A DNA stretch of 64,000 bases from Aedes albopictus. Lineage: Eukaryota; Arthropoda; Insecta; Diptera; Culicidae. Of the stretch, positions 45,201 to 57,200 are shown one piece after another. The notes below the pieces were generated by a model, which was not told where the DNA came from, did not search any database, and worked only from the letters and a program-made list of their open reading frames with translations. Location: the NCBI RefSeq assembly GCF_035046485.1, contig NC_085138.1, positions 27,968,878-28,032,877 of the forward strand, given 5' to 3'. The translations under genes and the position numbers were made by a program. The number at the start of each line of letters is the position of its first letter. Position 1 is the stretch's first letter.

Positions 45201-48200
45201 AGCAAGTATAGCCTTTAAAGTATACCCTGTGATCACCGATTATACATCTACATCCGGAGACTTGTATTCTAGGAAGGGATATTAAAGAGTCCTTAAAAAC
45301 TTCTTAGAGCATAAGTTATCTGATCTACAATACATGCATACATTGTGACTTCTCGTTGTATTATCAATAGGGTTCATATTCACATAAGCTCAAATATCTA
45401 TGATTTATCTAGCTAGGAGTTCAATGACGGTTGATGAATGCGGGATCTCCCGTAACTCCAAGGCTGGACCGATTTTACGCTTCTGTATCACCAACACAGC
45501 ACTCCGGTTATCAGCTTCCTAACCGTTTTTGGGCCTGTCGAATTCTGCCGTCCGCTTCCGGGTAGACATCCGTAACCATGCCCTGGATCCAATGATATAC
45601 ACCAGGTCACCATAGGCTAGTGGTGGTGGCATCGAAGGCCACTTCATCCTCTGGTTGATGGATGGTAGATACTCGGACATCCACTGTGCCCACAGCTTGT
45701 CTGTTAGTCTCTGTGACTGCTTGTACCGGTCCCAGAGTGCTTCAGCTTCGGTCGTCGGTGGCACGGAACGATCCTCGCTCACTGTGCCAACGTCACGAAC
45801 GGCATGGTTCGGTATCAACGCTTTTTTTGATCCTGGTTGCAGAACAACGAACGTTAGCGACTGGGAATTGATGAGGTCTTCGGTCTCCGGTATGGTAATC
45901 AGAAGCACTTCGTCGGTGATCGTCCACCCGTCGATCAGCACGGGTTCACAGAGTGAACCAATCGTTCACTAGCCTCTGTCATGTAAAGTGGGCTGGACGG
46001 GTTGAAGTTCTAGCGGGTCCTGGAATCCGTGAACTCGTCGTCACATTTGCATTCGAACCGTTGTACGATCGTCTTGCTTGTTGCTTTAAAGTTCGCACCG
46101 TTGCCTGAGTTTAATTCAAGCGGCTACTTTCTGCGGCGCACGAACCACCGTATGTTCACCAGATACGTTTGAGTCATCAGGCTGTGAGTGACTTGCAGGT
46201 GAACAGGAAGATGTACCTCTTCTCTGATCTTCGGCCGACCGTGACACTCAACAGCCCACAGTAGTCCACGCTAGTATGGCTGAACGGTGAGCAGGTTCTG
46301 GAAGAAGAAACACTATCGAATTTCGTTGATTGCGGTGTCCATGTTCTCGTGGCATACTCGCCTGAGATAATACTCGTTGGGCAGCGGATGCTTTTTCGGT
46401 AAAATGTCCGGAAACCGTAACTCAAATACGTCGCTCTGCCTTCCATTCGCAGTAGACTCTCCACCTGCTGCTGGTCATCTCCACTTGCTGATGTTGTTAT
46501 GATGAGTATGTTCTAGAGTAAACTTGGTCAATTTTAATAAATGTGTAACTTGAATTTGAGACAATAAAAACTGGCAGCACTTATATTCCACCACTAAAAG
46601 CAGCTTGTTTTATGGTGTCAAAAGTGAAGTTTATTTTCGATTTTCTTTCGCGTAAAAAGCCGGGAAAGTATCGGAAGTGTACGGAATCGCGAGATTATTC
46701 GTCGAGGAATTGCCTGGAATAAGAATTCCGTCGGGAAATTGTTCTGAGATGTGTGTGTGTGTGTGTGTGATCCAACTAACCCCCACTGTCCGGCAGTGGT
46801 ATTATGGAAGAAAGTTTTCTGCAATATCATTTTGATGCTTTTGCAAAAAACTTTAGTCCGGGAGTTAGAAGGTGATAGCTCTATTGCAGATTCAGAGACC
46901 CATTTCAGAATGGCTGGAGAGACACGTCCATTCAGAAGTCACTTTCACTTACAATAAGCCCCGCATGTGTACATTACCGTTATCATTTGGATAATGATAA
47001 TGCAAACACACTTCCTGATTCAAAGATAATCTTTGAAACTGGCGCGTATTTAGTTCATTTTGTTGTAGTAAAAGTAAGGCCACCGTTGCCACCGTTGCGC
47101 TTGCAGTCAGTCATCATTTGAACACACGTCACTGTAGCTCCCACAAAATTATGAATGTTGAGCCACACGGGATGATTCTCTAATCCCTCGCGAATCACCG
47201 ATGGCATGGCGGTAGTTTAATAACCACATACGTAAAAAAACACGGAACAAAACTGCAGTCATAGGGACTTTGCAATGAAAATCTACTGGAAGGCGTAGCG
47301 CCATTGACTGTTCTACGTGGAAACGCAGCACATTCCTACACTCTCGAAACGGATTTCAGCACCGTTTCCGAACCCGAACTACTTTAGCAGCGGCATTCAA
47401 ACACGCACAATCTTTGAAACCCCCCGCTATCGCACGTGTCATTTAGAAATGACGATTCTTTTCGAAATCAATAAATCCACTATTGAAATTCTCACAGGAC
47501 AAGCACTCTTTCACACGCGGAATCTATCCGGATGGCGTAGCACCGGCCAAACCGTCAGCAGAATCACAAAAAAAAACAAATTGGCGAACGCGAAAGAAAC
47601 GCGACGATCAAAACAAAACACGTCTGCACGCGGCTACGCCTACTGCGCTCTTCGTCGGGAAATTGTTCTGAGGTCGCGCAAAATCTCGAAGAACAATCGG
47701 CTCGGTGAAGACCACGAGAAAACGGATGACGCAACATCCAGTGAAAAGCGTAGTGGAAAGAGACGGAGCGGCGGGAGCGAGAGAGTGAAATTCCGAGTGA
47801 GCGAGTGGCGCTTGTCATGGCTCAAGGCGGCGTCGTCGGCGGTGTCAACAACAACAACTAGCGCCGCGACGTAGACGATCAAAGAACGATGAGTGTTTTG
47901 CGAGTGCATCCACCCAAGTTTTTTAAAAATCATTCCGGGACCGTTTCTTGGCCTATCCTTTTCCACAGCACTTTTCAGGTCCGTACCGCCCATAAACAGT
48001 GAGCGGTTGGCGCAAGAAAAATTCGGTTCGGTGTCAGATTGACACCGGCGCTTCGTGTAATGTAATCACACTATGTGAACTGTTGAAGATGGGCGGAAAT
48101 AAAGCGAACTTGAAGTCGAGCGCAACTTAGCTGAAAGGGTTTGGTGGGCAGATCGTTCCGGCGGTAGCCCATATGTTCCTGAGGCATGTGAAAAGTGACA

Positions 48201-51200
48201 AAAACTTTAAAGGAGCGTTTCAAGCAGTTGATCTACCGCCAAGAGTACTTCAGTTTTCGCTGTTGGGACACAATACGTGCATTGCTCTGGGGATCATAAG
48301 TGTCCATAGTGTGAATGTGTGTGGGGAAGAAGATGGGTCCGGAAAAATTCGGAATCCGGAAGGCGATGCCATTGTGGCGAAGTTTGAGGATCTGTTCGCG
48401 GGAGATGAATGGTTCAAAGGTGTGGTGGACATTGAACTGAACAAGTTGCCACCGAAGCAACAAGAATCAAGACGTGTACCAATACTGTTGAGGCAAAAGT
48501 TGCAAGTGGAACTTGAAGAGTTGGAAAAACGCGGAATAATTTAGAAAGTGGAAGAGTTCACGGACTGGGCCAGTAACATAGTCATAGTGGTTCGAAATGA
48601 CAAAGTGAGGATCTGCTTGGACCTTGTGCAGCTACCCTTCGGCTTGTCCTCGCCGGAGATATTTCAGCAGAAGCTCCAACAGGCACTTCACGGGCTCGCT
48701 GGAATTGAAGTGCTTGTTGATGACATCCTGGTAACTGGAAGAGGCAACACGGAAGCGGAAGCGGTTAAGGATCACAACCGCAAACTCCTGGCATTGCTTC
48801 AGCGATGTCGAGACGTCGGCATCAACTTGAACAAAGGTAAGATGAAACTCAAACAGAAGTGCGGTTCTTTGGCCACGTCCTGTCAAAGGAGGGGCTGAAA
48901 CCTGATCCACAAAAGACAGCAGCAATCAGTTGTATGGAGTCACCGAAGGACGCAGCGGAATTGCAGCGGTTTTGGGGATCATCAGCTATATGGCAAAGTT
49001 CATTCCGAACTTGTCGGAGACGAGTGTACCCTTGCGGGAAGTCTTGTCAGCGGCATGGGGTAAACGACAGGCGAAGGCATTCCATGAGCTCAAGAAGAAG
49101 ATCATCTCGTTGACCACGCTGAAGTTTTTCGACCCGAAGACCGAGACAACAATCCAGTACGATGCCAGCAGCTATGCGTTAGGAGCGGTGCTCATGCAAA
49201 ATGGACAACCCATCATGTTCGCGTCCAGTATGCTTACTGCGACCGAACGAAAGTACGCACAGATCGAGGAGGAGACTCTTGCAATTTTGTTCTCCTGCAA
49301 GAGATTCGATCAATATCTGTTCGCAAAAAAGCAAGTCACCGTAGAAACAGATCATCAACCACTGCAGGCGATCGTTAAGAAGCCGCTATCAGAGGTATCG
49401 AAACGGGTGTAGAGGATGCTTCTCAGTCTGCAAAGGTACGACCTGAATTTGAAGTACGTTAAAGGAAGTCATGTCGTCATTGCGGACACACTGTCTCCGA
49501 ACATAAATACGAATCAACGAGCAGACTGCGGAGAAATGGACCATCTTTGGAAGTCGATTGAGGACATCAACGCACTCGAAACCGTTGAACAGCACGAAAA
49601 TCTACTTTTGAACATCCAGCGATCAACAGGGCAAGACGAGGTGTGTTGCGCATTGAAGGAGTATATCGTGAACGGGTGGTCTAAGGACAAAGACCAAGTC
49701 GAGGAGTGTGCTAAACCGTTTTTCCCCTACCACTGCGAACTCGTTATGCAGAATGGCGTGATACTCAAAGGTGATCGTATCATAGTTCCAGCTCAAAGTC
49801 GACAATTGGTTCTGGAAATGCTGCATTACAACCACCAGGGAGAGCAGGCGACGCTCAGAAAAGCTCGAGAAGTAGTCTACTGGCCAAACATGACGGACCA
49901 TATCAAGAACTTCGTGAAGAAATGCGACATTTGCAACAAATTCAAGCCTATTCAACAATGTGAACCGATGCAAAGTTCGTCTGTTCCGGAATTTCCTTAC
50001 GAAGTGGTGTCCATGGACCTCGGAGAAATTTCGCATAACGGGAGAAAGCTGTTCATTCTAGTAACTGTGGACCACTACTCAAATTACTTTGACGTGGACA
50101 TTTTGGGCAGTCAGAGCACGAGTGCAATTGTGGAGTGCACGCAGAGGAACTTCAGCAGGCTGGGTATTCCGCGTCAAGTTACCACTGATTCCGCTAGGCA
50201 GTTCACCGGTGAGGAATGGCAAAGCTTCATGAGAAACTACGGAGCTCGTCATTCAACCAGCGCGCCTTATCATCACGAGGCAAACGGAAAGGCGGAGTTA
50301 TCGATCAAAATAGCGAATAATGCAATCAAAAAAGCGTTGCAGGATGGAAAAGACATTTTGTTAGCTTTGCTTAAATGGCGTAATACACCACTGGGTAAGG
50401 GTATCTTTTTATAGGAAAGGGAAGATGTTATGATGAGTATGTTCTGGAGTAAACTTGGTCAATTTTGATAAATGTGTAACTTGAATTGGAGACAATAAAA
50501 ACTGGCAGCACTTACATTCCACCACTAAAAGCAGCATGTATTAGTTGTGGCTGGTTCTTCTTCTGTAGTATGTAGACTTTGTCGTCGAAACCGACATCCA
50601 GAGATACAGCTCCGCCTACTGGTTTTCGTCCCGCTTCAGTGGTATTAGTATCGTTCGCACGTTCTCCTTCCCAACGCTGCTAATTTTTCCAGTGGCCGGT
50701 ACGGCCTCGATCTCCAGCCCATCTCGCTTCCTTCAGCAGACCGATGCAAATCGGTAGACGCACGTTACTTTCCGGACTAAGACCTTCCACTTCGAAAACC
50801 GTCGCGCGTTCACCATCGGCTCGGTGACTGATTTATCGTGAAACTGCCGGCACGCTTGAATCTCCTCGATGGTGTTTGGTGCTACTCTTTCTTCCCCTGG
50901 GCAACATTCTTCCGGCAGGTAAAGAAACTTTTCACCCAGGAACCACGATCCGTTTGCTCCCACATCGTTAACGTGTCGCCCACGTTGCACTTCGTCAGCA
51001 TCTACCTCCATTCTGTAAGCCTCGTTAGACTGTGGATCTCGCAAACCCGGAAACTACTTTTCAGGACGATGTTGGGAATGGTTCCACGACAGCACGGTCT
51101 TAGATTCGGATCACATGAAACGCTGCTTCATCTCTAACGAAGTTGTCTCATCGATGGAGCTCGCCAGCCTCGCTCCTAGCACTCGAGCTTGCAGCTCCAG

Positions 51201-54200
51201 TCGTGGTATTGAAACAAACTGAAGCGTCACGAGCCCGAACAGAACGGCCCGGTGGCAGTCTCGATGCGGATGTACACCACGTCCTGACTTGCATCTACGG
51301 AGACGTGCAGTTGTAGCCTGTTGTATCGCAGAGACGATCCGCCACGAAAATAGTAGCGGGAAATGCGGACCTCTTGGACTTGCGAAAGCCTCCGGATCCA
51401 CCGTGCACTCTTAGTAGATCTGCTGCTTCCACTCACATCCGGTACGCCACAAGTCCTGAATCCGTAGAACGTGAAGACGGACAACATTTCTAACGGGTTG
51501 AAAAAGCCCATCACGCAGCTCAACAGGATCCTTTTGGTCGGCAGCTTCTGGCATGGTAGAAGCAGTGCTTGACCGTTCGTCAGCTTACTGGGCTCCACAT
51601 GATTCCTAGTAACTGCTCGTATTCGGACTCCTTATCTTCGCTGAACCGTTTGACCCTCCTTTCACTATCCCAGAACCTCCAAGAACTTTTCTTAGTTCTC
51701 GACCAACTTCAAATCCGTCTCTGAAGTTGAGCGGCATTCCTCTAACTTTCACTCTGGCGTCCCAGACCAGACGGAATTTCTTCTTGCTCGAGTCGTAGAC
51801 GATGCTCAGCGGAACGCTAGTGACGCCGTCACTTCATGTACATGTACACGTATGTAACCCAAGGTGTAACCTATGACGAAATAGTCGGCCATCATGGCAA
51901 GAACTTTGCGCCAAACAGCACGGGATCCCTCCTCAAGTGCTTCTCCATCAGCCACATCAGCCGCTTCCGTGCCATAGGGTAGCTGTCGGGAAACTCTGTG
52001 TTGTCGTCCGTCAACAGCAGTTCCGTCTCGAAGCGATCGTCGATCCTCCTTGTTGTCTTCTTCAAATTCTCCTTTGATCTTCTGTCTTCTCCCGGCTCTG
52101 CAAGCAAGGTTATGGAACTGCCGGACTCCTCCAGCGTGCAGTGATTCTTCAGGAGATCGCTCAGCTCCTGATTAGACACCGGCTGCACGAATGATGCACG
52201 GCCACTTCACTGTTCACGTTTCTCGGTCCCGTTCGGTACAAATACGATCAACATACCTTCGACCTCTCTGCTGTTAGCTCTTGCGGTCGACCAATTCGCG
52301 AAAAAAATAACATCCTTCAGCTCGGGTACCATCAAAAAATGCACGGTTGACTTTGGCTGCGCAGCAATTCAGTTCTGCGGCTGGCCTGACGAAATGGTGC
52401 AGCAGGATGAGACGATCCCTACAACCTTTGATGTTACAGCGGAAGCTTAGCTTGGAGTCGACGGCCTCTTTCAAGTTTTTTCCCTTTTAAAATTGAGAAT
52501 CTCCAAGATTTCCCTTGAGTAACGGTCATCAAATCTACAAGCGTAATCAGTCGAGCTCGTCTGGAAGCCTTCCTGAAGCGAAACATCTTGAAACGCCTCT
52601 ACAACCCCAAGTTTTGATCCCAGAGCTATTCTAAGGCCTCCAAAGCACTCCGAAGTTTGTGTCACAAAGCCGACATTCTAAACCAAATTTGATACACGTT
52701 GAATCAGCACAGAACATAGTCCACGGTACTCAAAAAGCCTCAAAGCACCCCTAGAAAATGTATGGTACATGAATTGGGTAATCTAGGTCATCCAAACTAC
52801 TATGGAAATCATTTTCTTAAGATCTACAACATCTACCATCATTTGTGTTCACTCTGTTCAAGAAATTTAGTCACGTTGATGTCCATTAGACATCGCAATG
52901 TTACGAGCAACTCAATATTGTGGTAGTTGGACATTTCGTGAAATACAAATGGCCTCCAAAACACTTTGAATTTTGGATTACGATATCTACATCTTGTATT
53001 ATGCTAAAATTGTAAAAAATATTCGTGCAATGTAGTCTATACTGCTGATGGAGCCTCAGTGCATAACTATAATGCTTTTGGTATGTTCATGGGATATTCC
53101 AGGCTTTCCAAACTATTCTGGAATTAGGACCTTCAAGGTCTACAGGCTCTAATATTGTTTCTGTTCACTCTATTGGCATTATTCTTTCACTACTGTGTCT
53201 GTTGCACCTCATAATATTACGAGTTTCTCTATGTGTTGCTATTTGGGTGTCCACTGGCATACAAATAGACCCAATGTATATCCAGGTATTCTGCTAAGAA
53301 TTTCTGCCAAAAATTCCTAGAAGAATTCCTCCAGAAATTTTTCAAAAAAAATCCTCGAAAATTCTTCCGGGAGTTCCTCCAAGAATTCTACCAAAAAATT
53401 CTACAAGAATCCCTCTAGAAATTTGTTTAAGAACTCCTTCAAAAATTTTCCAGATATTACTCTAAAAAAATCCCTCTAAGTATCTCTCCAAGATTGATTC
53501 CAGGAATTCCTCATAGACTTTTGCCAAGAAATTCTTCAAGTAATCCTCCAGGAATTCCTCCAGAAGTTACTCCAGGAATTCCTCCAAGAATTCCTCTATG
53601 AATTTTTCCAAGAAGCTCTCAAGGAATTTCTCCTGAAGCCTGCAGGAAATGGTCCAGAAATTCTTCCAAAAATTACTCTAGGGATTCATCCAAGATTACC
53701 TTCAGACATTTCTCCAGAAATTCCTCCAGGAATTCACGAAGAATGTTTTCAAGGGGTTCCACCAGAAATTACTTCAGGAAATCCTCCAGGAACTTCTACA
53801 GGAATTCCTCGAAGAATTCTTCCAGGAATTCCTCCAGGAGTTTTTTAATTTTTTTTTAAATTCCTCAAGAAATTTCTCCGTGAATACCCCTAGAGACCTC
53901 CAGAAAACTTTGAGTAATTCCTCAAGAAAATGCTCCTGGGATTACTCTAAAAAATTGTCCGAGAATTCCATCAGGGATTTCCTCAGAAATTCCTCCGCAA
54001 ATTGTTAAGAAATTACGCCAAAAAATCCACCAGGAACTCCTTCAGGAATTACTCCAGGTGGTTAACAGGCTCTACAGATGAGGAAAAAAATACTACAGAA
54101 AATGTTCTGGGAAATACTCCAGGAATTCCTACAATAAATATTCCTGGAAATACTCCAAAAAATCATCCAAGAATTTTTCCAGTAATTTCTCCAGGAATTC

Positions 54201-57200
54201 CTTCAGGATTTCCTACATGAATTATTCCAGGAAGTATTCCAGGAATTCCTACTAGGAATATCCCGGAAATTCCTCCAGAAAATTAAAAAAAAAAACTTCG
54301 AAAATTCCTCCAGGAGTCCCTCCAGGAATTTCTCAAGGAAATCTTTCAGTAACTCCAGGATATTCTTTTAAAATTTCTTCACAAATTACTACATGAACTC
54401 TTCTAGAAAGTACTCCAGGAATTCCTCCAGGATGTTCATCAGAATTTTTTTTGCAAGAAATTCTTGAAGTAATTCCTGGAAGAATTCTTGTAGGAATTGT
54501 TTGAGCAATTCCTGAAAGAGTTTTTCAAGGAATTCCTGGAGAAATTCCCGGAGAGATTTTTGGTGAAACTCTTGAAAGAAGTCCTGAAGGTATTCCTAAG
54601 GTAATTAATGGAAGGGAGTTCTGAAAGGAATTCCGGCTTGTTGGACGAATTATTGTCGGATATCTTGGAGGAATCCCAGGAGGAATACTTGAAGGATTTC
54701 CGGAGGAGTTTCTGAAGGATTTCCTGGAAGAATTCCCGATGGTATTTATTGAAAAATCCCTGGAGAATTACCTAGAGTATTTTATAAAAGAATCTCTGGC
54801 CAAATTCCTGGAGGGATTCTTGGAGGAACTTTTGTCAGAAGCATTGGAGCAGTTCTTGAAGAAATTTTCATCAGAGTTCCTGTCGAAATTCTGAAAAGAA
54901 TTCCCGGAGGAATTCCTGCAAGGCTTCTTGAGATAATTCTCAGCAGAAGTTTTGGAGGAATAACAGGAGAAATTCCTGGAAAAATTCCGGGAGGAAGTTT
55001 TGGAGAAATTCCTGATGGGAATCTTGGAGGAATTCTTAAAAGAAATATTGTAGTAATTCCTGGAGAAATTTATGGGCGAATTCTGGGAAGAAGTCTCAGT
55101 GCAGTTCCTGGAGAATCACCTGTAGGAATTCTCGGAAAAATCCCTGGAATTGTTCCAGGAGTATTTTCTTGAGGAAGTTCTGGAGGTTTCCTGAAGAATC
55201 TTGGAAGTGTTCATGAACAAAATTTGTGAAAGACTTTTTGGATGAACTGTTAAAGAAATTTCATGAAAAAAAATCCTTGGAGGTATTTGCGGAGAAATTC
55301 CTGAAGGGATTCTTGGAAGAAGTTATAGAGAGACCCCTGGTGAAATTCGTGGAAAAGGTCCTGTAGGGTTTTTGGAGGAATCCTGGAGGGATTCTTGGAA
55401 GAATTCTAGGCAGATGTCTTGGAGGATTTCCTGGATGAATGCTTGAAGAAATTACATGAGGAATTATTGGTGGAATTCCTAGACGAATTCTTGGGGGAAT
55501 TCCTGTAGATATGTTACAAGGAATTCCTGGATGAATTCCTGGAGGACTTCCTGGTGGAATTCCAAGAAAAATTTATTAAGGAATTCATGAAAGAGTTCCT
55601 GGAGTAGTTCCTGAAGGAGTATCTTTAGTAATATCGGGAGGAATTTTTGTCTTTATCTTAGAGTAATCCCAAGAGCATTTTTTTTGAAGAATTATTAAAG
55701 GTATCCTGAAGGAATTTCTAGAGGAATTCTTGACAAAAAATCCTAAAAAATCCCTGCAGGAATTTCTGGAATAATTCTTCCAGGACTTCCTGTAGAAGTT
55801 CCTGTAGGATCTCCTGAAGTAATTTCTGTTGAAACTCCTTGAAAACGTTTTTTACAAATTCCGTGAGGAATTTCTGGAGAAATGCCTGGAAGTAATCTCG
55901 GATGAATCCCTAGAGTATTTTTTGGAAGAATTTCTGGACCATTCATAGAGGAATTCTTGGAGGAATCCCTGGAGTAATTCTTGTAGGAATTTCTGGAGGA
56001 TTGCTTGAAGAATTTCTTGGCAGAAGTCTATGACGAATACCTGAAAAAAATCTTGGAGAGATACCTAGAGGTATTCTTTTTTTCTGAACTGTCTTTAAGC
56101 CCCTTTTACAGCTCCCTGTAGTTTACCTGAAAACCTGTGAGGTCTCACTAAAACTCTGGAAAAAAACTCACTGAGTCCGACGCTTTCTGGACGCTTTCAA
56201 ATCTCTCCGAGACTTACTTTCTTGGTTTTCCCTGAAGCTCTCCTGAAGAAAGTGCCTGAGAATCTCTGAAGTCACTCTGAAATGCCTGTGAAATCCTCCT
56301 GAAACCTCGTTCACAGACACCGTACAGACCTCTGATACCCCACATGAGTTCACCTTAAAATCACCCAGCTACTCACCCTCCTTTGCAACCTTGAAATCCT
56401 TTCAGGTAAAAACTCCTAAAATACCCATCAATCCCTGGTTATACTTGTAGATCTGAAGGACTGTATTATTAGGAATTCTTAGATATCCCAGGTCATCGGT
56501 ATAAAATTCTGCTTAGCACAGCTCTTTGAACTATTTTAATTCATACCGTTAGAAAACAGAGCACTGTAACTGTATACGCCTGTAGATCTCATATTCGAGA
56601 GAGTTCTAGAACATCCGCATAACTCGATAATTTGTTGAATTCAACTGTTTTGATCTTGGGCAAAAATCACTATCATAAAATATCCAGTGACCACTGATTT
56701 CGATGGTAGATCTGCACAACTATATTCCTGAGAGTTCTTGAACAAATTTGATCTAGAATATCTGGCAAGCCTGACACTTTGTTAGGCTTGGATCTGTGAA
56801 GTTTGTGAGCACATGTCTGTGGATCTGAAAGCACAATATTCTTGCATAACCCAAAACGTCCGTTAAACAGAATTCTACATTTTGCTCAGCTTTTCTAACC
56901 ACAAGTATGTTCTGCGAGTGATCACCATGTCCGCTTGCGGATTAAAAGGTCTATAATCCGTGGAGATTTTGAAGAACCTAGAACATCCAGCCATTTTAAC
57001 TCTGCTTTAATTCCCGCTTATTGAACTATGCCAATACAGACCGTTAGTCTCACTCACTGTCTCGTAAGTCTCATTGGCGTTCAGCTCGTAGATTCAAAGA
57101 TTTGGACATCAAGAGGTTTGAACTAAAAAATTTTCGAAACAGTTCCTAAAATTGATTGTTTCAAAATTCCGAAACATTTTGAATGTCCTATAGTATATCT

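Larger units (their letters stand above)
46495..50535 (+). mobile_element. Ty3/gypsy (Mag-type) element with 110-bp LTRs, deleted gag
   Basis: The LTRs at 46495-46604 and 50426-50535 begin TGTTATGATGAGTATG, carry AATAAAAACTGG and are about 95 percent alike. The target duplication is ATGT (46491-46494, 50536-50539). A purine tract AGGAAAGGGAAGA directly precedes the 3' LTR. Very short LTRs and the pol sequence fit the Mag clade (family knowledge). The gag region is mostly missing and holds a foreign insert at 46749-47652. It is inserted in the BEL/Pao remnant: the host line reads ATTNTSASGDD once it is removed. Confidence 0.85.

Noticed and set aside
47317..47874. 185-codon plus-strand ORF as the gypsy gag
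   Set aside because: It spans the right border of a retroposed insert (47652) and shows no Gag features such as a CCHC knuckle.
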